Below the pieces are notes generated by a model, which was not told where the DNA came from, did not search any database, and saw only the letters and a list, made by a program, of their open reading frames with translations. From NCBI GenBank assembly GCA_020632885.1, contig JACKEQ010000016.1, positions 62,001 to 126,000 on the forward strand: a stretch of DNA of 64,000 nucleotides. Reading direction: 5' to 3'. The position numbers and the translations under genes were made by a program. This DNA comes from Alphaproteobacteria bacterium (GTDB lineage Bacteria; Myxococcota_A; UBA796; GCA-2862545). This document shows positions 56,054 to 64,000 of the stretch, one piece after another (position 1 is the first letter of the stretch; each line of letters begins with the position of its first letter).

Positions 56054-57505
56054 ATGGAAGAGCTCAGGACCGGCGAAGCGTTCGGTCCGTACCGCGTCGA
56101 GGGCCTGATCGCGGGCGGCGGCATGGGCCGTGTGTACGCGGCCCGGCACGACGTCTATGGGAGCGTGTGCGCCATGAAGGTGCTCCACAGCTCTCTGCAC
56201 CACCAGGAGGACTGGCGCCGCCGGTTCGCGGAGGAGGGGCTGGTGGGTGCGCAGCTCAAGCACCCGCACGTGCTCTCGGCGCGCGAGATCGTCGAGCAGG
56301 ACGGGCGCATCGCGATCATCATGGACCTCGTGAAGGGGGGGCAGACCCTCGAGAAGGTGATGTCGCGCGAGTTCCCCCGCGGGCTGCCGCTGGCGGTGGC
56401 GCTGCAGGTGTTCCTCGAGATCGTCCAGGGCATCGACTACCTGCACGGCAAGGGCATCGTGCACGGCGACCTGAAGCCCGAGAACGTGATGATCGAGGGC
56501 GAGTACCGGCGTCCGGAGACCTGGGTGGCGAAGGTCACGGACTTCGGGACCGTGGGCCTGATCGCGCATCCGGTGGTGATCGACGGGCGCACGGCGGTCG
56601 TGGCCACGCCGCGGTACGCGAGCCCGGAGCATCTGCGGGGGGTCGACCGCATCGAGGTCCGCTCGGACGTCTACTGCCTGGGCCTCCTGCTGCACTTCCT
56701 CCTGTCGGGGGAGCACGTGAGCGACGCGCGGACGGTCCGGGAAGCCGCGTTGTTCGTGATGGACGAGGTCTCCACGGTGCACCTGGTGGATCAGCCGGAG
56801 GTCGTGCAGGCGGTATTCCGTCGGGCCACCCATGTGCTCGTCGACGAGCGCTACCCGGACTGTCGGGCGCTGGCTTTGGCGGTTCGCGACGCCCTGGACG
56901 GGTTGGGCGTTCGGCTGGAGCTCGAGGACGTGGCGGCGGACCTCGCGACGGAGGTGGACGAGGACCGGGCGGCGGCCCAGCGCGAGATGAACGAAGCGGC
57001 CCGGGCCGCCGAGGATGCCCCTCCCCTGCCGCCTCGCCGTGAGGACGAGGAGGAGGAGCCCGACGAGCTGCCCACGGACGTGGACGGCGGCGACGAGCCT
57101 CCCCGCACGTTCGACGCAGGCGTGCGCGCGTCGGAGATGCCAGCGTCGGACGACCCGCCGTCGATGCCCGGGGAGCCGGTGGATCCGCCGTCGATGCCGG
57201 GTGAGCCGGTGGAGGTGGCGCCTCCTCCACCGCCCGCACCACGTCCGCTGGTTCGCACCCCGATCCCTCCCCCGCCGATCACGCGCGACGAGGAGGCGGA
57301 GGAGCTCGACACGGGCGACTCGATCGTGGATGCGACGCAGGAGGCGCCGTTGCCGCCTCCCGGGCGCAGACCCCGAAGCGGCCGCCCCCGATCAGCGCGC
57401 CGGCTCCGCAGACGAATCCGCTCGTGCCGCTCGCGATGGGAATCGGGATCGTCCTGTTGCTCGGGCTGGCTGTGGCGGCGGCCTTCCTCTGAGGCTGGTC
57501 CGTAG
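56054..57505 (+). CDS. Ser/Thr protein kinase with HGD motif, C-terminal frameshift
   Basis: The kinase domain (residues 10-285) has AGGGMGRVYA (20-29), Lys42, HGDLKPEN (137-144; HGD instead of HRD) and DFG (163-165). An acidic, Pro-rich juxtamembrane region with two PPSMPGEPV repeats follows. In the uninterrupted frame the last ~45 residues are Arg-rich and implausible. A one-base shift near 57358 gives a membrane helix instead (LAMGIGIVLLLGLAVAAAFL) and a stop at 57490-57492. So the intact gene was a tail-anchored kinase; this copy or its sequence has a frameshift. Confidence 0.85.
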   Translation: MEELRTGEAFGPYRVEGLIAGGGMGRVYAARHDVYGSVCAMKVLHSSLHHQEDWRRRFAEEGLVGAQLKHPHVLSAREIVEQDGRIAIIMDLVKGGQTLEKVMSREFPRGLPLAVALQVFLEIVQGIDYLHGKGIVHGDLKPENVMIEGEYRRPETWVAKVTDFGTVGLIAHPVVIDGRTAVVATPRYASPEHLRGVDRIEVRSDVYCLGLLLHFLLSGEHVSDARTVREAALFVMDEVSTVHLVDQPEVVQAVFRRATHVLVDERYPDCRALALAVRDALDGLGVRLELEDVAADLATEVDEDRAAAQREMNEAARAAEDAPPLPPRREDEEEEPDELPTDVDGGDEPPRTFDAGVRASEMPASDDPPSMPGEPVDPPSMPGEPVEVAPPPPPAPRPLVRTPIPPPPITRDEEAEELDTGDSIVDATQEAPLPPPGRRPRSGRPRSARRLRRRIRSCRSRWESGSSCCSGWLWRRPSSEAGP

Positions 57506-57514
57506 GTCTGCCTC

Positions 57515-58205
57515 CCACGGACGTGGTCTGACCTGGCGACCTGGGGTCTGACCCCGAAGAACGCTGGCCGCGAAGAACGTGGCCGACTGCCCCAGGATTA
57601 GGAGGACGAGGGGTCTGACCCCCAAGAAGCCCCAAGACGGGAGGGGCCCAACGGGGTCTGACCCCGGCTTCTGGCCGCGACGAACATCGAGGGGTCTGAC
57701 CCCAGGACGAGGGGTCTGACCCCAGACATGCGCCCGCAGGACGAGGGACGAGGGGTCTGACCCCAAGACCCACAGGGAGACCCAGACCAGGAACCCGGAG
57801 GAGGAGGGGTCTGACCCCGGGGGCGGACAGGGGGTCTGACCCCGGACAAGGCGGGGGTCTGCGGGAGGCTGCGTGTTGTACAGGGTCCACAACGGACATG
57901 TCCACAGCGGGGTCAGACCCCGGTCGGCATGGACTCGGCAGGGGGTCTGACCCCACAGGACGCACGGTGGATGGGGACGTCCGCCCCCAAGAACGCACCG
58001 CTGGGGACCCGAGGAGAAGGGGTCTGCCCCCGGACGGGGTCAGACCCGGTTGGACAGGTTCCACAGCGGGGTCTGACCCGGTTGCGGCAGGTTCGATAGG
58101 GGTCTGACCCCATTCGGCAGACCCGAGCGGCAGGGGGTCTGACCCCACAGGAGGTCGGCGAGGGCGTTGCGTCGGACACGCGCGAGGTCTGACCCCGCTG
58201 GACGG
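57515..58205. repeat. Palindrome cluster F, fills 57493-58251 gap
   Basis: About 18 copies occur, many perfect (57543-57555 and others). Both orientations are mixed and spacers carry AAGAACG, GACGAGGGG and GGACAT. No gene is supported. A further copy at 58496-58508 lies inside the next gene. Confidence 0.85.
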
Positions 58206-58251
58206 GGAACGCGGACGCGAGATGAGACGGCCCGCGGTGGACGATCCGCCT

Positions 58252-58656
58252 TCAGGGACCCGCGACGAAGAAGGGGGGGCGCTCCCCCTCGAACGTGACG
58301 CCCAGGAACCGGGACGCCTGTAGCTCGGCCCGCGCGTAGTCCTTGTCGGAACGCACGTGGTCGAAGAAGAACGCGGGTTCTTCCGGCCAGTGGACGTGGA
58401 GGGCCTCCAGCACGTCGATCCGGACCGACCGGCTCCTACCCTTCCATCGACGGACTGCGGGTGTACGCAGCCTGCGAGCGACGGCAGAGAGGGCGGGGTC
58501 TGACCCCACCCACCCCAGACGCTCGATGACGGCCGCCTCCGCATCCCCGTCGGGTGCCGCGACCAGCCCTTCCAGGAGCCCCGCAAGAGCGCCCGCATCG
58601 CCGCGAGACGCAAGGTAGCTCGTCGTCTCTGGAACATCCGGGAGATCACCCACCAC
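58252..58656 (-). CDS. HEAT-like repeat protein, uncertain
   Basis: The protein has 134 residues from GTG 58654-58656. The sequence is helical with possible HEAT-type units (AGALAGLLEGLVAAPDGDAE, AVIERLGWVG, ARRLRTPAVRRW). It contains VGSDPALS, encoded by a palindrome copy, so the repeat is part of the protein. No signal or membrane helix. It is the last reasonably intact gene before the decayed right end; it may itself be a fragment of a longer protein. Confidence 0.5.
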   Translation of the reverse strand: MVGDLPDVPETTSYLASRGDAGALAGLLEGLVAAPDGDAEAAVIERLGWVGSDPALSAVARRLRTPAVRRWKGRSRSVRIDVLEALHVHWPEEPAFFFDHVRSDKDYARAELQASRFLGVTFEGERPPFFVAGP

Positions 58657-58821
58657 GGCGACCCCCGCCTTCGCCGCAAGACGAAGTCCTTCGCGTCGCC
58701 TGGGAAGAGGGGCACGGGAACCTCCTGGGAAGGGTCGAACGCGGGACGCGTTGCGCAGGAGGACCGAGGTGGGTTTGCCTCGAGTGGACTCCGCGACTCT
58801 GCCGCTCGGCGAGCGCGGCGA

Positions 58822-59088
58822 TCACCGAGGCATCCTGATCACGTTCGCCCCGAGATACTGCGGGATCGCCCGCGTGGTAGTGCTGACGTGAGATCGACCG
58901 CCCGCCTGCGCGCCGGTGGCGAAAGCGCCTCGAGCAGAACGCGGCGCCACTGGGGCCAGGGGCTCGCCGAAGGGATTCGCCGGCGGCGTGTCGGCCGCGA
59001 GCAGCTCACAGTATCTCGGGTGCGGGAGGACGCCGACCTCCGAGGGAATGCCACAGGCGAGAAGCGCGAACAGGATAGCGAGCGGCAT
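58822..59088 (-). CDS. Short putative lipoprotein, possibly truncated
   Basis: The protein has 88 residues. MPLAILFALLAC is a credible lipobox and is followed by a plausible mature start (GIPSEVGVLPHPRYCELLAA, then Pro-rich). The C-terminal half is low complexity. No ribosome site is clear. It lies in the decayed region, so it may be a relic or its 3' part frameshifted. Confidence 0.4.
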   Translation of the reverse strand: MPLAILFALLACGIPSEVGVLPHPRYCELLAADTPPANPFGEPLAPVAPRSARGAFATGAQAGGRSHVSTTTRAIPQYLGANVIRMPR

Positions 59089-59866
59089 GCCCACGGACGT
59101 GCCCGGATCTGGCTTCGTGTTCACCGTGCTTCGGCTCTGCATGAGCATCCTGAGCGCCACGCGAGGTCCTGCTGGCTTCCTGGTCCAGGCCGGCGGATCG
59201 GCGTGTCGGACGCAGCGGCACGCTGACCCGTTGCTGTATGCAGGCCGGTGTGACCCCAGAGCCTCGCAGGTGGCGTCTACAGCCACTGGCACCCCTGACC
59301 ACATGGCGGATCTCGTACCGCTCTTCAGCTTCCGGCACGCGATCGTCGCGATCCATGGCTGATCTGGGCGGCCGATGGTTTCGCCAGGACGTCCGGTCAA
59401 CCCCAGGGGGTGTTCGGCAAGTGGGATCGCCCTGCCGGCGTATGTCCGACACGAGGTGCTGTCGCTCGAGACCCTGTCCGTCGTGCTGCTCGGCGCGATC
59501 GTCTTGCGGACGGCCCTGAAGGGAACCACAGTGCTGGTGCGGCTCCACCTGCGCTTCGAGCATCCGTCGGGGCGGTGGTCTTCTCGGGAGACACCGGCCT
59601 CTGAGGCTCTCGCGTGGGAGTCGCAACATGGCGCGGACTTCCTGGTCTGCGGAGTGCGCGGGGTTGTGACTCTCGAGCGTGTCCTGGGACACCTCTGGCC
59701 AGCGGCTTGTCCTCGACATCGTGGAACGCGCCTGACCAGGCAGGGTCTGGCCCACACACCCTACTCCCACGTGGATCCGGAGGAGGCCGTGGCGACCGTC
59801 CTATGTGGGTGTACCCACGGTCCACGCAGAGGACCTGATGACCGGAGCCCTGGCGTCCTGATTGAC
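59089..59866. other. No supported gene
   Basis: Open frames on both strands lack domains, signal peptides or family motifs, and their codon usage shows no strong third-position GC. Nothing in this 780-base stretch could be assigned. Confidence 0.5.
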
Positions 59867-59985
59867 TCGGGGGTCTGACCTCGCGTTGTCCCGAGGCGAC
59901 GACAGGGGGGCCTCCGAGCGGTGCCCAATGGCGGGTCTGACCTCGAGATCTCCTCGAAGTCCGTAGGTCTGACCCCGACCCGAGG
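59867..59985. repeat. Palindrome cluster G
   Basis: Three or four decayed copies (GGGGGTCTGACCTC, GGCGGGTCTGACCTC, AGGTCTGACCCC) occur here. They mark the right-most spread of the motif in the window. Confidence 0.7.
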
Positions 59986-60094
59986 CCCGGAAGGCGGTTT
60001 CACCGGCGTCGAAAGTGATTTGAGGTGGGGAAGGCGACCGACGCTGAGGTGCACGCGGACGCCCAGACGGTAACCGGCTGCGTCCCCAACCGTG

Positions 60095-60350
60095 CGCCGG
60101 TGTCCGACCGGTGTCTGTGTCTGAATCGGTGTTCAAAACCGAATCGGTGTCCGGCGTCCGTGTCCGAATCGGCACCAGTCCAGTCCGAATCGGTGCTCGT
60201 GTCCGCGTCGGTGTCCGTGTCCGCGCCGGTGTCCGTGTCCGCGTCGGTGTCCGCGTCTGCGTCCGCGTCCGCGTCGGTGTCTGCGTCTGCTGCGTCTGCG
60301 TCCGTCCGAATCGGTGCGTCAGCGTCCGCGTCCGAATCCACTGGTGTCGA
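60095..60350. repeat. Imperfect hexamer tract encoding Asp-Thr/Asp-Ala on the minus strand
   Basis: About 250 bases consist of GTGTCC, GCGTCC, GCGTCG and TCTGCG hexamers. Read on the minus strand they give strings of Asp alternating with Ala and Thr (DADTDADTDTG), like low-complexity linkers in myxobacterial surface proteins. The flanking frame has no signal or domain, so it is probably a remnant of a linker-containing gene. Confidence 0.6.
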
Positions 60351-60359
60351 TCACTGATC

Positions 60360-61489
60360 CACTCACCGAACGTCGAGGTGTGAAGGACGTCCTCGAAGAT
60401 GGGTCCAACGGCTTCACCGAAGAAGAAGCGAAGGGACCCTACCGAGCGGATGAGCGGGCTGCACGTGCAGCCCGGAACGACGCCCTCCAGTCACTTTGGT
60501 ATCCAGAGAAGCCCCGTTCCGGCGCCAACAATGCCAGGCAATCTGCGGCAGGCTGGGCGTCCCAGCCGGTTGCGATGGCCCCTCGTGCTGCGTGGCCCCA
60601 GGGTGACATCAAGACGGGCGCATCGTTGAGGAACATCCACGCAGAGAGTAGGTTCACCATGACTCCCAAGAGCGAGATCCACGTCCAGCACGTCAGCCTC
60701 TCTCTCCACCGTCGGCTGTGGGTGACTGAGGGTGATCTCGCAAGCGACGCACAGTGAGGATGCGCAGAACGGTCGCAATCAGGACTCCTGCGCCCATCCT
60801 ACCTGCCGGCAATATCCCGGAGCACCAAAATAGAGCGCGTCCACACCGCCCCCGGTGCAGCTCCACGATGCCAGCGGCCCATGTCCGCCACTTCCATCAT
60901 TATCCGGCGAATGCCGACCGACCTGCCGGACTACGGACGAACCTGCGTCTCGCCAGCCCGGCAGCCTCCTCCCTTTCCCGCCATCGCGGCAGCATTCCAG
61001 ACCGAACGGCCTTCCGGGACCAGCGACCGTGTTGCGGCGGCCACGAAGTTCCCTGAGCGCCCTGTCCAGCTCGCGCCGCTACCAGGGGTCGGGGAGAGCG
61101 CGCCCGTTCCAGCCGGGGAGCATGGGGGATTGCAGGTGACGAGGTCGAATGCACGGCTGGGAGATCCTGACGCGCTGGATCCGGTAGCGTCGGACGACGG
61201 TCGAACGCGTTAGGCTCTGCTCCCAGAACGCGCGCCAGCCAGGCTGGGCCTCGACACCCACGGTATCGACCTCAGCCGGGCGCGAGCAGAAGGCCATTTG
61301 ATGCCGCAGCCGGTCCCGGTAGATCAAGCGCCTGGCGGGGATCCCGTCCGAGGGCGAATTTCGAGAGCAGTGAACGCGTCGGCGGAGTACCGGTATCCAC
61401 GGATGGCTGGACGACGACGCTCCGGAGCGGGAGTCCTGGCGGTCGTGGACACGGCGCACGAGGAAGACCTCGCCCTTCACGGCCGTCGA
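60360..61489. other. Decayed DNA with membrane-protein-like fragment
   Basis: No intact gene is seen. On the minus strand at about 60560-60690 one frame reads WTWISLLGVMVNLLSAWMFL, a possible membrane helix, flanked by unrelated frames. The rest shows no assignable feature. Composition is lower in GC than the coding region. Confidence 0.4.
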
Positions 61490-62110
61490 GCGGCACCTCG
61501 AGGGGCCTGGAAGCTGGCGGCATGCAGGTACCGGCCAGACGAGTTTCACGCGGGTGAAGGGCCATCGCGTACATCGTGACAGCATGCATCGTCGTTCCGT
61601 CCCGGAGCAGGAAGGCGTAGTCCACACGCATGGTCCCATCGTCGGATCAGGGTCCGAAAAGCACTTTGTCGGCGACGGCCGGATCGCCATCCTCGCGGGC
61701 CTTCTGGAGACGATGTTCTCGCTGTCTTTCGACGAAGTCGGGCAGCACTACGAGACGTCCGCTGGCGGAGGTGCTGGCAGTTGAGTCGAACGCCGCCGGA
61801 GCGATGCTCGTCGAGCAGGTACATCACCGCGTCATGGAGGATGACCGCGTCGAAGGTCCGACCGAGATCGAGATCTCCTGTCGGATTGAGAGTCCGTGAG
61901 GCGTCGAGCATGGCGGCGCTCACGTCGACGAGCACGACATCTACGTCCTCCGGGAACCAGGAGGCGAGGTGCCCTCCACTGCTGCTGAGCTCGAGAATCG
62001 AGCTGACGGGCCCCAGCCAGCGCAGGATCTGCTCCGCTTCCTCCGCGTAGTCCGAGGAGGCGAGAGCACGGACCACCATCCGGCGAGCTCGCCATACAGG
62101 GCCCGTCCAC
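61490..62110 (-). pseudogene. SAM-dependent methyltransferase relic with several frameshifts
   Basis: Fragments in different minus-strand frames follow the order of a class I methyltransferase: LYGELAGWWSVLSPP, then DYAEEAEQILRWLG, then the SAM site (ILELSSSGGHLASWFP), DVVLVDVSAAMLDASRTLNP and FDAVILHDAVMYLLDEH. After further shifts come FSDPDPT and RVDYAFLLRDGTTMHAV, then LHPRETRLA. At least four frame changes are needed, so this copy cannot make a working enzyme as written. Confidence 0.7.
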
Positions 62111-62194
62111 CGTTCTCCTGACAGGATGCTGCCTCAGGGGCTATCCGCCGGAACCGGAGGTCCTTATGCTCAGGCTGGCCTGAATTCTTCACCT

Positions 62195-64000
62195 GCGGAC
62201 TTCAGCAAGTTCTGGGCTTCTGCGTGGCAGGGCGAGGGGTGAAGATCATCAAATGACGCGGGAAGTTCGTGAGGGTAATACGCCGGGGGTCTCTGCCTCG
62301 CCGTTCTGGGCGGCGGCGACACCATCGGTACATTCGGCATCAGCAAGGTCGTCCAGGACCGACACCGGGCCGCGATTGGTGCCGAACCGTTCTGCAGACC
62401 ATCCTTGACGCGCATGCAGGTGGACGACCACCCCGGGAGTCCATCGCGCGACAACGCGACCGTATTCTACTGATGCGGGAAAATATTCATTACCAGGTCG
62501 GGGAACTGAGAAGGCCGTCTACGAGGGAGGGGACTACGTCGCCGCTCTCCAGAAGCCAGTAGTCCGCGCTGAGAGACGAGTGCGGGAAGTACGAGCTGAC
62601 GAGCTCTCACCAGCCGCGACTGCATCACACCGCTCCTTCGCACGAGCCTCGACGAGGCCACGGACCCCTGGGGCACTGGCGTCGGATCGGGTGGAGCTGG
62701 CGATATCGACCTCGGCGAGTTCGGGAAGATCTGCCGAACAGCGCGCGACGGAGACCGCCGACGCACCGCGTCACGGAGGCCGAGGGCGAGTATGCTCAGA
62801 TCCTTGAGGGCCGAGGGTTCCCCAATGAAACGCCAGCCTGGAAAGTGGGAAGCGCGCAAGAAGGTTAACGTCCCCGGACGCGAGGCCCAGCGTGAGGCCA
62901 GCCTTCATGCGCGCGGACGCCGATGCCCAGGCGCTTCATCCGCCAGCGGAAGTGGAGGCCGAGGGCTTGCCGATGTTGAAGGAGAGTTCGCAGACGGCCC
63001 GCGGAGTCGTGGCAGCTCCTGGACGCTCCGGTGCTGAAGGCCTGAGATCTCGGCACAGCTCGCCTGGCGGCCAGCCACCAAGATCTTCCCTCCCTGCGAC
63101 ATCCAGAACCTTCTGGCCTCGCTGAGCGCCTCCGGAAGGGCTGACGTACCCCGCCGACTTCCACCTGGAGTGCCTTCATGAACCGGACGCGTGACCTCCA
63201 CGACGTCCGCTTCGAGCCGGAGCACCACCTCGGGTGGTGGGCATCTGCACACTACCCGTCTGGGGCCGCTTCGTCGACGCCCAGCGCATTCTGGCTGGGT
63301 CACGAAAAGTACCCGGGTGCGGCCATCCAGATCACCGGCACCCTCGGCAGCTCTTCGCGACGTATCTCCTCGACATGCCCGCCACACAGGGCTGGTGGGC
63401 TTGGACCCTTCTCACGTCCACCACGCACGCTTCCGCAAGCTCGGGCGGATCGGACCACCGGTGATTGCGCCGCGGACACTGTGAGCTGCCGAGTTCCGCG
63501 ACACCAGAAACATGTCTCGCCTTCCTCTACACACAGAGGGCGATGAGATCTATCGTTCGGAACAGACGGTCGCATGGGTGACGTTTGAGACTTCGCCATG
63601 CGTCGTATCGCCCCCTGATCACGCTTGCGGTTCTCGCCATCCTCGTGGGCTTTTGCGGGCTCCAGACGATCGGCCTGTCGAGATCCCTGGTGCTCCCGTG
63701 CTCTGGCGTAGCACCCAGGCGCACGGTCCTACCTGACGGCAGGGCTGCCAGCACGTGGTGTCCGGGGTGCCAGAGGCTGTGGAAGTCGAAGGTGAGAGGA
63801 AGACGGCGTGCGGGTCGTTGGCTTACCCCAAGCCGCTGTGGTGGGTTCGGGCTTCTACCAGGGCGGGTTGTCTGGAGAGCGATCTGACGGTGCTGGGGGG
63901 TCCGAGGAGGACATGCTCCGGTTGTTGGCCGCATTGTTCGGCCATCACAGCGAGCGCTGGGTCACCACCACTTGAAGCTGGGCCGATCACAGAGGATCCG
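62195..64000. other. Decayed or noncoding right end
   Basis: No gene is supported in 1.8 kb. Short open frames on both strands lack domains. One plus-strand frame at about 63605-63690 encodes a membrane-helix-like stretch (LITLAVLAILVGFCGLQTIG) but has no credible partner sequence. No palindrome copies, tRNA or IS ends were found here. Confidence 0.45.

Noticed and set aside
59375..59878. A 167-codon plus-strand frame
   Set aside because: There is no recognisable motif, ribosome site or codon bias; left as noncoding.

Overview
The window is high-GC, densely coded DNA that most resembles an uncultured member of the Myxococcota. The evidence is several proteins ending in a MYXO-CTERM-like tail (Cys, hydrophobic helix, Arg cluster), many lipoproteins, three MopE-like lipoproteins rich in Asp/Cys repeats, and four different Ser/Thr protein kinases. 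No rRNA, tRNA or CRISPR array was seen.

Layout. 1-6.2 kb: a MopE-like lipoprotein (cut by the left edge) and a giant FG-GAP Ser/Thr kinase, divergent from an ECF sigma gene. 6.7-8.3 kb: a stand-alone VgrG/gpV-like spike with a coupled small protein, and an adrenodoxin-type ferredoxin. 8.4-12.5 kb: a permuted isopropylmalate-isomerase-like fusion coupled to a MopE-like lipoprotein, facing a paralogue. 12.6-21.5 kb: exonuclease III, two methyltransferase/repair-type genes, envelope genes, aconitase A and two SAF-domain proteins. 21.6-23.4 kb: four tandem, overlapping Cys-rich MYXO-CTERM paralogues. 23.4-31.9 kb: DUF3817-like and THUMP-type methyltransferase genes, a kinase, a TPR-plus-TonB receptor fusion, a lipoprotein and NadA. 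32-34 kb: an IS5-type element inside a cluster of short palindromes. 34-39.1 kb: a four-gene operon (creatininase-sterol desaturase fusion, S41 protease, barrel-like protein, histidine kinase). 39.2-46.2 kb: a YiiX-like peptidase, flippase-like and GT-C-like membrane proteins, a Sel1 protein and EttA.

The most striking signal is a dispersed near-palindrome, GGGGTCWGACCCC, in at least seven clusters (32.0, 33.5-34.0, 36.7-36.8, 38.0, 46.3-47.3, 57.5-58.2 and 59.9 kb). It fills intergenic gaps and also lies inside protein genes as in-frame tandem arrays. It is read in different frames in different genes, so the DNA motif rather than the peptide appears to be what spreads.

From about 47.4 kb to the right edge the character changes. 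Seven genes between 47.4 and 57.5 kb carry one or two single-base frameshifts that restore family-consistent protein when corrected. Beyond 58 kb there is almost no intact gene, only relics such as a methyltransferase with several frameshifts. This is either a decaying genomic region or a low-accuracy end of an assembly; reads would decide.

How the genes fit together: much of the window is envelope and signalling (secreted Asp/Cys-rich proteins, kinases with extracytoplasmic sensors, lipoproteins, a TonB receptor), with housekeeping genes (acnA, nadA, xth, ettA) between.
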